In this document: positions 24,827 through 32,989 of the stretch, in pieces
Layout: each line of letters begins with the position of its first letter
Numbering within the stretch: position 1 is the stretch's first letter
NCBI RefSeq assembly: GCF_021261325.1
Contig: NZ_JAJSBI010000028.1
Location: forward strand, 1 to 64,000
Source of the DNA: Streptomyces guryensis
GTDB taxonomy: Bacteria > Actinomycetota > Actinomycetes > Streptomycetales > Streptomycetaceae
Direction of reading: 5' to 3'
DNA: 64,000 bases
Made by a program: the position numbers and the translations under genes
Notes under the pieces: model-generated
The model's input: the letters and a program-made list of their open reading frames with translations, nothing else
Database searches by the model: none
What the model was told of the DNA's origin: nothing

Positions 24827-27424
24827 TCAGTGGACGCCGGTCATGGGCGTGCGCGGACTGGTGAGGGCGGTCGGTGGGGCCGAGGGCGGTGTGGAACGCC
24901 GTCGGCGTACGGCGGTGAAGGCGCCGAGCAGGAGCAGGGTCAGCAGCGAGGCGGCCCCGACGGCCGTGCCGAGCCGCAGGCCGGGCGGATGGAAGGTGCA
25001 GGTGAGGCTGGTCGGGGAGCCGTCGAGGGGGACGGCGATCAGTCCGTGGTAGTCCTTGGCCGGTACGGCGGCGCCGTCGCCCGCGGCGCACCGCCAGCCC
25101 GCTATGCGGGGAGCCGCGACGACCGCGGTTCCCCTGCTGCCGGCGGGGAGCTCGGCCCGCAGGGTGGCGTCGGAGACGGTGACGCGGGTGGCGCCGGTGG
25201 CCTTGAGGTGTTCGACGGCGGAGTGCAGCCGGGCGGTGTCGAGGCAGCCGACGGCGCCCCGCGGAACGAGGCCGGGGCGGTCGGGGGTCAGCCCGATGCG
25301 GAGGCGGCCGGAGGCCGGGGCCGGGCCGAGCGGCGCCATGGCGGCGCGGTTGCGCGGGTACTGGGCGCGGAAGAGCACGGTGCGGCCGGCGAGGCGCGCG
25401 GTACCGGAGTAGCGCGGTGCCCACAGGTAGACCTGGCTGCCGGCCGGGCACTCGGCCGTGACCGTCGGGCGGGTGAGGGCGGTCCCGGAACCGACCCGGT
25501 CCTTCTCCCCCAGCGGCCTACCGTTGTCGTCGTGCACCGCGGTCCTGGGCACGGTGTAGACGCGGGCGCCGAGCAGCAGCTCCTGGTTGCGGTACGGCGA
25601 CAACCCGAAGGCCGCCCGGTCGGGGACGCTCCGTACGGTCACCAGCGGCGGCACGTCCTGCCGGGAGACCGACAACGGGCCGCCGAGCTGCGGCAGACGG
25701 GTCTGGTGCGGGTCGGTCGGCGAGTGCACCCGCGCTCCGACGGAGAAGATCGCGTCGGTGACGGGGTTGTCGAGGCTCTGCAAGGAGCGGCCCCGCGAGG
25801 TCCAGCCGCCGCCGAGGGCGGTGAGAGTGCGGCTGAGCACGTCCGAGGTGAGGCTGCTGTAGTACTGGGCGCCCTGGCCGCCCACCTCCATCGGGTCGTT
25901 GGCGACGGTCTGCTCCCGGCCCGGGTCGGTGCGGTACCGGGGCCAGCCGTCGGCACGCGCGATCGCTTCCGCCTGTGCCTCCTGCCGTGCTCCCCAGGGC
26001 GCGTAGTCGTCCATGTGGCCGAGGCGGACCCGGGTGGCGACGGCGGAAGTGGCGGCCGTCTCCCCGAACTGCCCGCCGAACAGCAGCACCAGGGCCAGCC
26101 CGGCCAGGACGGTACGACCCCGGCCGTCCGCGCGGCGCAACAGCAGCAGCCCGCCCGCCGCACCGACGACGGCGAGCACCAGCACCAGCCACACCACCGG
26201 CTTCACCAGGATGCTCCGGCTCGCGACGGCGGTGATCAGCGCCAGTAGCGCGCCCGCCGCCCCCAGCGCGCGCCGGTCGGGAAGGCCGTACGACAGGCCG
26301 TGCCAGGCGGCGATCACCAGCAGCGCACACAGGACGAAGGCCTGGCGGTAGAAGCTGCCCTGGGGGGTGGCGAAGGCGTGCCAGACCAGGTGGGTCGGCC
26401 CCCACTGCAGCGACAGCGCGACCGCCACGACGAGCAGCGTCCAACCGGTGCGCACCCGCCCGGGAACCGCCCGGTGGAAGGGCAGCGCGAGAGCGAGCAG
26501 CAGTGCCGTCACGCCCACGTAGACGGCCGGACTGCTGAAGCTGTACGTCGTGGGCAGCAGCCGGGCCAGCAGGTCCTGGGTGTGCACGGGCGTGAACTGC
26601 ACGACCCGGCCCGGGTAGGCGTGCCTGGTGCCGAAGTACACGACCGTCACCAGCGGTGCCGCCAGGCCCACGCCGAGGGCGACGGTGCCGGCGGCGCGGC
26701 CCGCCGCCACGAGCCGTTGCCGGCGGGAGAGGTCGCAGAGCCACAGCCGGAGCAGCAGGACCAGGCCGGCGCCCAGGGTGGCCATGTACGCGGTGTAGAA
26801 GTTGGCGATCCAGGCGAGGGCCACGATCAGCACACCGAGGAGCGGACGCCGGCGCTGGAGCGTCCACTCGCCGACCAGGCACAGCAGCGGCAGGGCGACG
26901 AGTCCGTCGAGCCACATCGGGTTGTAGTCGCCGAGCGCCACGCTCCAGCCGCACAGGGCGTACGAGGCGCCCAGCAGCCCGGCACCCCACCAGCGGCCGG
27001 GGCGCAGACTCAGCAGCAGCCAGGCCATGACCGCGCCCGCGGAGGCGATCTTCACAACGGTGATCACATACACCGCGAGATCGATCTCGTCCCGTGGGAA
27101 CAGGGCGACGAGCAGGGCGAACGGGCTGCTGAGGTAGGTGCCCAGGTCGGGCAGGAAGCTGGAGCCGAAGCCTGACTGCCAGTTGACGAAGAGGCCGCCG
27201 TCGGCCCTCCCGTGCAGCAGGTCCCACAGGTGCGCGTGGAAGGGGACGTACTGGTTGCCGAGGTCGTTGACACTCCGGGTGCGGGGGCCGAAGGGATAGC
27301 TGCCGGCCACGGCGTCGGCGGTGCAGAACACGGCGACGGAGATGACCGCGGCGAGCAGGGCCGCGGCCTTCTTCGCGGAGAAATGACCGCTCGAAACGGC
27401 TGTGGACGGGGTCGAGCGTTCCAT
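24827..27424 (-). CDS. YfhO-family multi-spanning membrane glycosyltransferase
   Basis: An 865-residue protein with about 12-13 N-terminal spans, a long extracytoplasmic region and one C-terminal span (LGTAVGAASLLTLLLLGAF). It matches the YfhO family, GT-C-like enzymes that transfer a sugar from the polyprenyl carrier to a surface acceptor. Markers are RTRSVNDLGNQYVPFHAHLWD, NWQSGFGSSFLPDLGTY and WLDGLVALPLLC. With the GT2 and GtrA genes it forms the CsbB-GtcA-YfhO set known to glycosylate lipoteichoic acid in Bacillus and Listeria; Streptomyces acceptors are unknown. The 212-base AT-rich gap upstream (27425-27636) should hold its promoter, but I see no confident boxes. Confidence 0.82.
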   Translation of the reverse strand: MERSTPSTAVSSGHFSAKKAAALLAAVISVAVFCTADAVAGSYPFGPRTRSVNDLGNQYVPFHAHLWDLLHGRADGGLFVNWQSGFGSSFLPDLGTYLSSPFALLVALFPRDEIDLAVYVITVVKIASAGAVMAWLLLSLRPGRWWGAGLLGASYALCGWSVALGDYNPMWLDGLVALPLLCLVGEWTLQRRRPLLGVLIVALAWIANFYTAYMATLGAGLVLLLRLWLCDLSRRQRLVAAGRAAGTVALGVGLAAPLVTVVYFGTRHAYPGRVVQFTPVHTQDLLARLLPTTYSFSSPAVYVGVTALLLALALPFHRAVPGRVRTGWTLLVVAVALSLQWGPTHLVWHAFATPQGSFYRQAFVLCALLVIAAWHGLSYGLPDRRALGAAGALLALITAVASRSILVKPVVWLVLVLAVVGAAGGLLLLRRADGRGRTVLAGLALVLLFGGQFGETAATSAVATRVRLGHMDDYAPWGARQEAQAEAIARADGWPRYRTDPGREQTVANDPMEVGGQGAQYYSSLTSDVLSRTLTALGGGWTSRGRSLQSLDNPVTDAIFSVGARVHSPTDPHQTRLPQLGGPLSVSRQDVPPLVTVRSVPDRAAFGLSPYRNQELLLGARVYTVPRTAVHDDNGRPLGEKDRVGSGTALTRPTVTAECPAGSQVYLWAPRYSGTARLAGRTVLFRAQYPRNRAAMAPLGPAPASGRLRIGLTPDRPGLVPRGAVGCLDTARLHSAVEHLKATGATRVTVSDATLRAELPAGSRGTAVVAAPRIAGWRCAAGDGAAVPAKDYHGLIAVPLDGSPTSLTCTFHPPGLRLGTAVGAASLLTLLLLGAFTAVRRRRSTPPSAPPTALTSPRTPMTGVH

Positions 27425-27636
27425 TCCTTGCTACTCCCGGCAGGTTAACGATTCGACGGCTTAGACGGGCCTCGTTTCCGTTTGGTTGTGCCATCCACGA
27501 AAAGTGGCCAAGCCAATTCCGAATACGAGCGGGTTTTTATGGAATAATGAACGGCCGGGAAACAAAATCCACCCGGCGCGTTATTTGATGGTGAAATTCA
27601 GCGGGGCCCGGGGTTCAAAGTGACGCCCGTCCGGGC

Positions 27637-27667
27637 TTGACCTGGAGCGTGCTCCAGGTTCTACGGT
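27637..27667 (+). promoter_or_regulatory. MerR-type promoter and operator
   Basis: TTGACC (27637-27642) and TACGGT (27662-27667) are 19 bases apart, the stretched spacing typical of MerR-activated promoters. The spacer contains the palindrome ACCTGGAGCGTGCTCCAGGT (27640-27659). The ATG at 27674 is six bases past the -10, so the transcript is probably leaderless. Confidence 0.75.
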
Positions 27668-27673
27668 CTCTTC

Positions 27674-28105
27674 ATGACCAGCGGACACCCCCTCCCGCAG
27701 GACCGGGAGCCGACCCTCACCATCGCCGAGGTCGCCGAGCGCACGGGCCTGTCGCACGACACCCTGCGCTACTACGAGAAGGCCGGCCTGATCGAGCGGG
27801 TCGGCCGGACCACCGGCAATCAGCGGCGCTACGACGCGGCCGACCTGGCCTGGCTGGAGTTCCTGCTGCGGCTGCGCGAGACCGGTATGTCGATCGCCGA
27901 CATGCAGCGGTTCGCCCAGCTGCGCGCCGAGGGGGATGTCTCGGTCGCCGACCGGCTGGCGATGCTCCGCGAGCACCGCGCCGGCCTGGCCGACCGGATC
28001 CGGGCGTTGCGCCGTAACGCCCGTGCGCTGGACGACAAGATCGACCACTACGAACGGCTGCTGAGCGAAGCTCCCGGGCAGCCGGGATCGGAAGACCTGA
28101 CATGA
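27674..28105 (+). CDS. MerR-family transcriptional regulator
   Basis: A 143-residue regulator: winged helix-turn-helix (LTIAEVAERTGLSHDTLRYYEKAGLI), then a dimerisation coiled coil and a short C-terminal tail with no metal-binding Cys. It therefore resembles the redox- or organic-ligand-sensing MerR group rather than the metal group. It probably activates its own stretched promoter and the overlapping downstream gene (ATGA at 28102-28105). Confidence 0.9.
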   Translation: MTSGHPLPQDREPTLTIAEVAERTGLSHDTLRYYEKAGLIERVGRTTGNQRRYDAADLAWLEFLLRLRETGMSIADMQRFAQLRAEGDVSVADRLAMLREHRAGLADRIRALRRNARALDDKIDHYERLLSEAPGQPGSEDLT

Positions 28106-28542
28106 GCGAGAGCACCACCCGTGAAGAGCGCTTCGCCCACGGCCTGGAGGTCCTGAAGAGGGTCGACGGCGAAGCCGGCCAACGCGTCGTCGACTCCCTC
28201 GCCGACATCAACCCCGAACTCGGCCACCAGGTCGTCGCCTGGGCCTTCGGCGAGATCTACGACCGCCCCGGACTCGCCCCGCGCGACCGCCAGTTGGTGA
28301 CGCTGGGCATGCTCACCGCGCTCGGCGGCTGCGAGGCCCAGCTCGACGTGCACGTCAACGCGGCCCTGAACGTGGGCCTCACGCCCGAGCAGATCGTCGA
28401 GGCCCTGACCCACTCGGCGGTGTACTGCGGCATACCGAAGGCGCTGAACGCGACCTTCGCCGCGAAGAAGGTATTCGCCGAGCGCGGGCTGCTGCCGCTC
28501 GGACAGCAGCCCGCGGGGCCGGCTGCACCTACCTCTGCCTGA
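28102..28542 (+). CDS. Carboxymuconolactone decarboxylase family protein
   Basis: A 146-residue AhpD-fold protein. The helical core LGHQVVAWAFGEIYDRPGL and GGCEAQLDVHVNAALNVG are typical. It has one Cys in the position of the AhpD CxxC motif, so it is more like the decarboxylase branch or an uncharacterised oxidoreductase than a peroxidase partner. Co-transcribed and co-translated with the MerR gene, so its expression should respond to the same inducer. Confidence 0.85.
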   Translation: MSESTTREERFAHGLEVLKRVDGEAGQRVVDSLADINPELGHQVVAWAFGEIYDRPGLAPRDRQLVTLGMLTALGGCEAQLDVHVNAALNVGLTPEQIVEALTHSAVYCGIPKALNATFAAKKVFAERGLLPLGQQPAGPAAPTSA

Positions 28543-28756
28543 CCCGGAGGAAGGTGATCGAGTTCGCCGGGAAGGTGTACGAGAACTTGTCGGCGACGCC
28601 CGAGAAGGTGGACGTCACGGGCGCGACGGCCGCGGACGCCTCGGTGTTCACCGCGTCGGGCGCGGCGGCCGGCGTGGCCACCCGGGCCCTGGACGCGACC
28701 TTCGCGCCACCGAGGTCGATCACCGTACGGGCCGCCGAGGCCTGGGCGTGGGCCAC
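28529..28756 (-). pseudogene. Remnant of a glycosidase C-terminus (GH51 arabinofuranosidase-like)
   Basis: Minus-strand reading ends in VADKFSYTFPANSITFLRVRQR, the kind of C-terminal strand (TFPxxSITVLRL) that closes GH51 alpha-L-arabinofuranosidases. Only about 70 residues remain and no catalytic domain is nearby. Its last bases overlap the end of the convergent decarboxylase gene. I read it as the decayed 3' end of a deleted gene. The family is recognised by eye only. Confidence 0.5.
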
Positions 28757-28769
28757 CTTTGCTGCGTCA

Positions 28770-29026
28770 CGCGCCCCGCCGAACGCACCCTGCGCTTCCT
28801 GCCCGGCTCTTCACCGGGCACCGCGGACGTGCGCTTCGCCGACGGGCGCCCCTTCCACCACCTGGACCTGACCTCCGGGCACCATGTCGCCGACCACCCC
28901 TGCGCGGCGGACCTCCACCGCGGCGAGTTCACCGTCCGGGACGCCCACCACCGGCGGTCCGTCCGGTGGGTGGGCGGACCCGCGAAGGACCTCGTCCTGA
29001 CCACCGGCTACGCCCGCGAGGGCTGA
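28770..29026 (+). pseudogene. Remnant of a DUF6314-like protein C-terminus
   Basis: Plus-strand reading TLRFLPGSSPGTADVRFADG, then RPFHHLDLTSG, DHPCAADLHRGEF and VGGPAKDLVLTTGYAREG, resembles the C-terminal half of the small DUF6314 family. No N-terminal half or ribosome site precedes it. It directly abuts the glycosidase remnant, head to head, so a deletion may have joined two truncated genes near 28755. The 3' end overlaps the convergent phosphatase-like gene. Confidence 0.45.
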
Positions 29027-29601
29027 ACCGGAGCGCCGTCGAAGCGCAGGTTCCAGCGCCCGGCGTACCCCGTCACAGTGGTCGTCGACAGGGGGCGCAC
29101 ATCGATGTTCCAGTACGTCGACGGCGGCGCCTTCAGCGCGTACACCAGGGCCGCGCGGACGACCGACGGCTCGGCCACGGCGACGATGCGGCCGCCGTCC
29201 TCCACGGGCCGGGTGTCGAGCCAGTTGCCGACCCGGGAGATGAACCCCACCAGCGACTCGCCGCCGTGCGGCGTGGCCCGCGGGTCGGCGAGCCAGGCGT
29301 CCACCGCCTCCGGCTCGCGGGCCATCGCCTCCCCGAGGGTCAGGCCGCGCCAGCGGCCCATGTCACAGTCCCGCAGGGCGAGTTGGACCAGCGGTGCGTA
29401 GCCCAGGGCGTCGCCCGTGGCGCGGCTGCGCGGCGTGGGCGAGCAGTAGCGCAGCTCTGCCGCCGCGAGCGGCACCAGGAGGTGGGCGACGCGCTGCACC
29501 TCGTCCCACCCCGCCTGGTCCAGCGGACGGTCGTCCTCGAAGCGCTCGGCCAGCAGCGGGGAGCTGCGCGCGGCGGCGACGAACGTGACCCGAAGTTGCA
29601 T
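29008..29601 (-). CDS. Histidine-phosphatase-fold protein lacking the catalytic histidines
   Basis: A 197-residue phosphoglycerate-mutase-like protein. The usual LVRHGxT near the N-terminus is here TFVAAARSSPLL, and the second SHG is AVAEPSVVRAAL. Other fold markers are kept: YCSPTPRSRATGDAL for SSPLxRARQTA and PHGGESL before the second core. Both catalytic histidines are therefore missing, and the protein is probably a binding or scaffold protein, or an enzyme with altered chemistry. It stands alone, downstream of the gene remnants. Confidence 0.72.
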   Translation of the reverse strand: MQLRVTFVAAARSSPLLAERFEDDRPLDQAGWDEVQRVAHLLVPLAAAELRYCSPTPRSRATGDALGYAPLVQLALRDCDMGRWRGLTLGEAMAREPEAVDAWLADPRATPHGGESLVGFISRVGNWLDTRPVEDGGRIVAVAEPSVVRAALVYALKAPPSTYWNIDVRPLSTTTVTGYAGRWNLRFDGAPVQPSRA

Positions 29602-29704
29602 GCGGCGATGGTGTGTCGGGAAAGTGCGCAGGTCAAGGGGTGTTGGTAAGGGTTCACCGACGGTGCCCGAAACCTTACTTCAAGGTCAGGACCTGCCGGA
29701 CAAG

Positions 29705-30145
29705 TCACTCGAAAACGAGGGCCATCCAGATGTCCGGCTGAGCCAGCGGCTCGAAGCCGAGCTTCGCGTAGACGCCGTGCGCGTCGGCGGTGGCGAGCAT
29801 GATGCGCCGCAGCCCGTACGGCTCCAGCTGATCGCGCACGGCGCCCACCAGGGCCGTACCGATGTTCTTGCCGCGCACGGACCGGTCGACGTAGACGTCG
29901 CACAACCACGCGAAGGTCGCCCGGTCGGTGATGATCCGGGCATACGCCACCTGCTCTCCCGAAACCGTGTCGTACACCCCGAAATTGAGCGACCCGGCAA
30001 TCGCCTGCTCCTGCTTCTCGCGCGGCCGCCCCTTTGCCCAGTAGGCGTCGGTGGCCAGCCACCGGTGCACGCGGTCGACGTCGAGGCGGTCGGGATCGGT
30101 GGAGATCTCATAGCCTTCGGGAAGGCGCGGGGTGTCGTCGGTCAT
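29705..30145 (-). CDS. GNAT-family N-acetyltransferase
   Basis: A 146-residue acetyl-CoA-dependent transferase. The fold is shown by LCDVYVDRSVRGKNIGTAL (acetyl-CoA pyrophosphate loop, R/Q-x-x-G-x-G/A variant GKNIG), followed by LMLATADAHGVYAKLGFE-type strand and helix. The acceptor is unknown. No operon partner; the kinase-side gap to the next gene holds a dispersed repeat. Confidence 0.85.
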   Translation of the reverse strand: MTDDTPRLPEGYEISTDPDRLDVDRVHRWLATDAYWAKGRPREKQEQAIAGSLNFGVYDTVSGEQVAYARIITDRATFAWLCDVYVDRSVRGKNIGTALVGAVRDQLEPYGLRRIMLATADAHGVYAKLGFEPLAQPDIWMALVFE

Positions 30146-30230
30146 GCCGGGAGGCTCGCAGGCGGGGACGGAGCCGTCGAACGGTTTTCGCCGGGCTCCA
30201 GGCGTGCCGGCCTGTCGACGGCACCGCAGC

Positions 30231-30295
30231 GGCTTTGAGGGGCGCGGGGAACTGCGCGACAGGCCACGACGGCGCCGCAGACGATCAACGGCGCA
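30231..30295 (-). repeat. Dispersed GC-rich repeat, copy c
   Basis: Plus strand reads GCAGCGGCTTTGAGGGGCGC and then GGGGAACTGCGCGACAGGCC, followed by CACGACGGCGCCGCAGACGA. The copy at 32990-33085 is a diverged inverted counterpart, so the two bracket the MocR-EamA-DUF1918 genes. It adjoins the 3' end of the MocR gene. Confidence 0.65.
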
Positions 30296-31729
30296 CTACG
30301 ACACCTCGTCGCAAGCCACCCGCAACCGCCGCACCCCCTCCGCAATCTCCCCGCTCCCCGCGACCGCGGCAAAGCTCACCCGGGCGTGCGACGCCGAAGG
30401 CTCCGCACTGAAGTACGGACGGCCGGGCGTGATGGCAACGCCCGCACGCAGGGCTGCCGCCGTGAGGGCAGATTCGTCCGTGCCGTCGGGCAACCGCAGC
30501 CACAGGTGGTAGCCACCCGAGGGGACATGCGGGAGGCACAGCTCGGGGAGCTGCAGCCGCAGCGCCGCCGTCATGGTGTCGCGGCGGGTCTTCAACTCCG
30601 CGGAGATCGCACGCAGATGGCGCGGCCACGCCGGCGACCCGACGAGTTCGAGAGCGGCTTCCTGGAGCGGGCGCGGGACGAAGAAGGTGTCGACGACCTG
30701 GATGGCGCGCAGCCGTTCCAGAACCGGTCCGTGGGCGGCCAGCGCGCTCACCCGGAAGCTGGGCGAGGTCGCCTTGGTGAGCGAGCAGACGTGGACGACG
30801 ACTCCGTCGGGGTCTTCGGCCGCGAGCGGGCTCGGCAACGGACCGGCGTCCTCGTGCACGAGCCGTCGTACGAAGTCGTCCTCGACGACGAACGCACCGG
30901 CCTCGCGGGCGATCCGGAGTACCTCCCCGCGCCGTTCGGGGGCCAGCACGGCGCCGGTCGGGTTCTGGAACAGCGGCTGGCAGACGAAGACCCGCGCGCC
31001 GGTCACGCGGAACGCGTCCGCGAGCAGCGCCGGCCTGACGCCGCCCGCGTCCACCGGGACCGGCACCGGCCGCAGGCCCGCGGCCCGCGCGATCGCCAGC
31101 ATCCCCGGATACGTGGGCGATTCGACGAGCACCGGCGCTCCGGGCGGAGCGAGTGCGCGCAGCGCGGTGGTCAGCGCGGACTGGCCGCCCGCGGCGACGA
31201 GCACTCCGGCCGCGGTGACCCCGCCGCCGATGCTCCGCGCGAACCACTCGCGCAGCTCGGGCAGCCCCTCCATCGGCGGCCGCCCCCAGGCGCCGGGGCG
31301 ACGGCCCGCCCTGGACAGGGCCGCCGCCATGGCCCGCTCGGGCTGCAGGGACGGGTGCAGATAGCCGCCGTTGAACTCGACGACTCCGGGCGGCGGGGCT
31401 GCGAGGGAGACCGTGACTCCGGACGCGTCCACGGAGCGCGGTACGAGGTCGACGGCGCCGTCCGCGCTCAGGGCGACCTCCTGCCAGGAGGTGTCACCGG
31501 CGGGAGCGGCCGCCCCGCGCCGCTCGGCACGGAAGGCGCCGGCGCCCGGCCGGGTCACCACCAGACCTTCGGCGGCCAGCTGCCCCAGGGCACGCGAGAC
31601 CGTCACCGGACTGACCCGGAACCGCTCAACGAGGGAGCGACTCGACGGGAGCTTTCCACCAGGAGAGTAGCGATCAAGTTCCCGTCGCAACTGTTGGGCC
31701 AGTTCACCGACACTGCTACGCTCTTGCAT
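30296..31729 (-). CDS. MocR/PdxR-type GntR regulator with aminotransferase domain
   Basis: A 477-residue fusion regulator. The N-terminal winged helix (SVGELAQQLRRELDRYSPGG, then LPSSRSLVERFRVSPVTVSRAL) is followed by a class I aminotransferase-like domain that binds PLP through Lys in CSLTKATSPSFRVS. Such proteins sense PLP or an amino compound. The ATG at 31729 overlaps that of the divergent EamA gene, so the pair is likely co-controlled. A -10 TACTCT 8 bases upstream predicts a leaderless mRNA. The frame is open beyond 31729 but reads through the divergent gene. Confidence 0.9.
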   Translation of the reverse strand: MQERSSVGELAQQLRRELDRYSPGGKLPSSRSLVERFRVSPVTVSRALGQLAAEGLVVTRPGAGAFRAERRGAAAPAGDTSWQEVALSADGAVDLVPRSVDASGVTVSLAAPPPGVVEFNGGYLHPSLQPERAMAAALSRAGRRPGAWGRPPMEGLPELREWFARSIGGGVTAAGVLVAAGGQSALTTALRALAPPGAPVLVESPTYPGMLAIARAAGLRPVPVPVDAGGVRPALLADAFRVTGARVFVCQPLFQNPTGAVLAPERRGEVLRIAREAGAFVVEDDFVRRLVHEDAGPLPSPLAAEDPDGVVVHVCSLTKATSPSFRVSALAAHGPVLERLRAIQVVDTFFVPRPLQEAALELVGSPAWPRHLRAISAELKTRRDTMTAALRLQLPELCLPHVPSGGYHLWLRLPDGTDESALTAAALRAGVAITPGRPYFSAEPSASHARVSFAAVAGSGEIAEGVRRLRVACDEVS

Positions 31730-31743
31730 GAGAGCACAGAGTA
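31717..31743. promoter_or_regulatory. Overlapping divergent promoters and start codons
   Basis: Plus strand -10 TACGCT at 31717-31722 precedes ATG 31728-31730. Minus strand -10 TACTCT (31743-31738) precedes ATG 31729-31727. The two start codons share bases in CATG. GCTCT-TGCATG-AGAGC (31720-31735) and GTAGCGCTAC (31741-31750) are inverted repeats likely bound by the MocR protein. Confidence 0.6.
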
Positions 31744-32678
31744 GCGCTACTACCCCCAGCCGGATAGCGGTCGGCAGCGAGAGCGGGCCGACCGGCGCGG
31801 GCACCCCGGTGGCCGCGGCGAGCCGCCGCACCGGCACCGTCCTGGCCGCCCTCGGCGTGGTCGCCTTCTCGCTCACCTTCCCCGCCACCGCCTGGGGACT
31901 GGAAGGCTTCGGGCCCTGGTCACTGGTGGCCGTGCGCAGCGTTCTCGCGGCACTCATCGCAGGGGCCTGTCTGCTGGCACTGCGCGTGCCGCCGCCCGGC
32001 CGAAAGCACCTGGCGGGCCTGGCGGTTGTCGCTGCCGGTGTCGTCGTCGGCTTCCCGCTGCTGACCACGCTCGCCCTGCAGACGTCGACCACCGCGCACG
32101 CCGCCGTCGTGGTCGGCCTGCTCCCGCTCACGACCGCCCTGTTCTCCGCGCTGCGCATGGGCACCCGCCCGTCCCGCACCTTCTGGACGGCGGCCCTCGC
32201 GGGCGCTGCCGCGGTCGTCGCCTTCACGGTGCAGCAGAGCGGCGGTGCGCTGACCACCGCGGACCTGTATCTGTTCGGCGCGCTACTGGTGTGCGCGGCC
32301 GGCTACACCGAGGGCGGCCGGCTGGCCCGGGTCATGCCGGGCTGGCAGGTCATCGGCTGGGCGCTGGTGCTGTGCGTGCCACTGAGCGTGCCCGCCGCCG
32401 CGCTGGCGCTGTCATACGAGCCCGTGCGGCTGACCGCTCACAGTGTGGCCGGGCTGCTGTGGGTCGCGGCCGGTTCGCAGTTCTTCGGCCTGGTCGTCTG
32501 GTACCGGGGCATGGCGGCGATCGGCATTCCCAAGGCCAGCCAGTTGCAGTTGGCCCAACCCCTGCTCACACTGGTGTGGTCGGTGCTGCTGCTGGGCGAG
32601 CACCTGACGGTGGCCGCCCCGCTGACGGCCGCGGCGGTGCTGGTGTGCATCGCCGTCACGCAGCGGGCGCGGGGCTGA
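31728..32678 (+). CDS. EamA-family drug/metabolite transporter
   Basis: A 316-residue membrane protein with ten predicted spans in two EamA repeats. It probably exports a metabolite or amino-acid-like compound. Typical segments are TFPATAWGLEGFGPWSLVAVR early in repeat one and PKASQLQLAQPLLTLVWSVLLLGE late in repeat two. Divergent from the MocR regulator, with overlapping start codons and probably a leaderless transcript, so its substrate may be the ligand sensed by that regulator. Confidence 0.9.
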   Translation: MRAQSSATTPSRIAVGSESGPTGAGTPVAAASRRTGTVLAALGVVAFSLTFPATAWGLEGFGPWSLVAVRSVLAALIAGACLLALRVPPPGRKHLAGLAVVAAGVVVGFPLLTTLALQTSTTAHAAVVVGLLPLTTALFSALRMGTRPSRTFWTAALAGAAAVVAFTVQQSGGALTTADLYLFGALLVCAAGYTEGGRLARVMPGWQVIGWALVLCVPLSVPAAALALSYEPVRLTAHSVAGLLWVAAGSQFFGLVVWYRGMAAIGIPKASQLQLAQPLLTLVWSVLLLGEHLTVAAPLTAAAVLVCIAVTQRARG

Positions 32679-32773
32679 GCGGCGCGGGTACGCGCCGGTT
32701 CCAACCGTGGCCCCGCGCCGTAGACTCAAGGCCACGGACCGCTGCTCCCGCACCTGGTGAGGAGGCCCTACAG

Positions 32774-32968
32774 ATGCGTGCAACCGTGGGCGACCAGCTT
32801 GTCCAGCACGGCAGGGTGGTCGGCCAACACGACAAGGTCGGCGAGATCGTCGAAGTACTGGGCCAGGAGGGCAATCCTCCGTACCGCGTCCGCTTCGAGG
32901 ACGGGCACACGGGCATCTGCTCACCGGGCCCGGACACCGAGATCCGCCACACGGAAATTCAACGGTAG
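32774..32968 (+). CDS. DUF1918 small protein
   Basis: A 64-residue protein of the DUF1918 family common in actinobacteria, function unknown. The barrel-like pattern MRATVGDQL, GEIVEVLG, PYRVRFEDGHTGICSPGPD is complete. A strong GGAGG lies 9 bases before the ATG. It follows the EamA gene by 95 bases and may be read through from it or independently. Confidence 0.87.
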   Translation: MRATVGDQLVQHGRVVGQHDKVGEIVEVLGQEGNPPYRVRFEDGHTGICSPGPDTEIRHTEIQR

Positions 32969-32989
32969 CCGCTCCGCTGGTTGAGCCAC

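Noticed and set aside
23843..26248. Long plus-strand frame opposite GT2 and YfhO
   Set aside because: Antisense to intact membrane-protein genes and composed of GC-biased residues; no ribosome site or motif.
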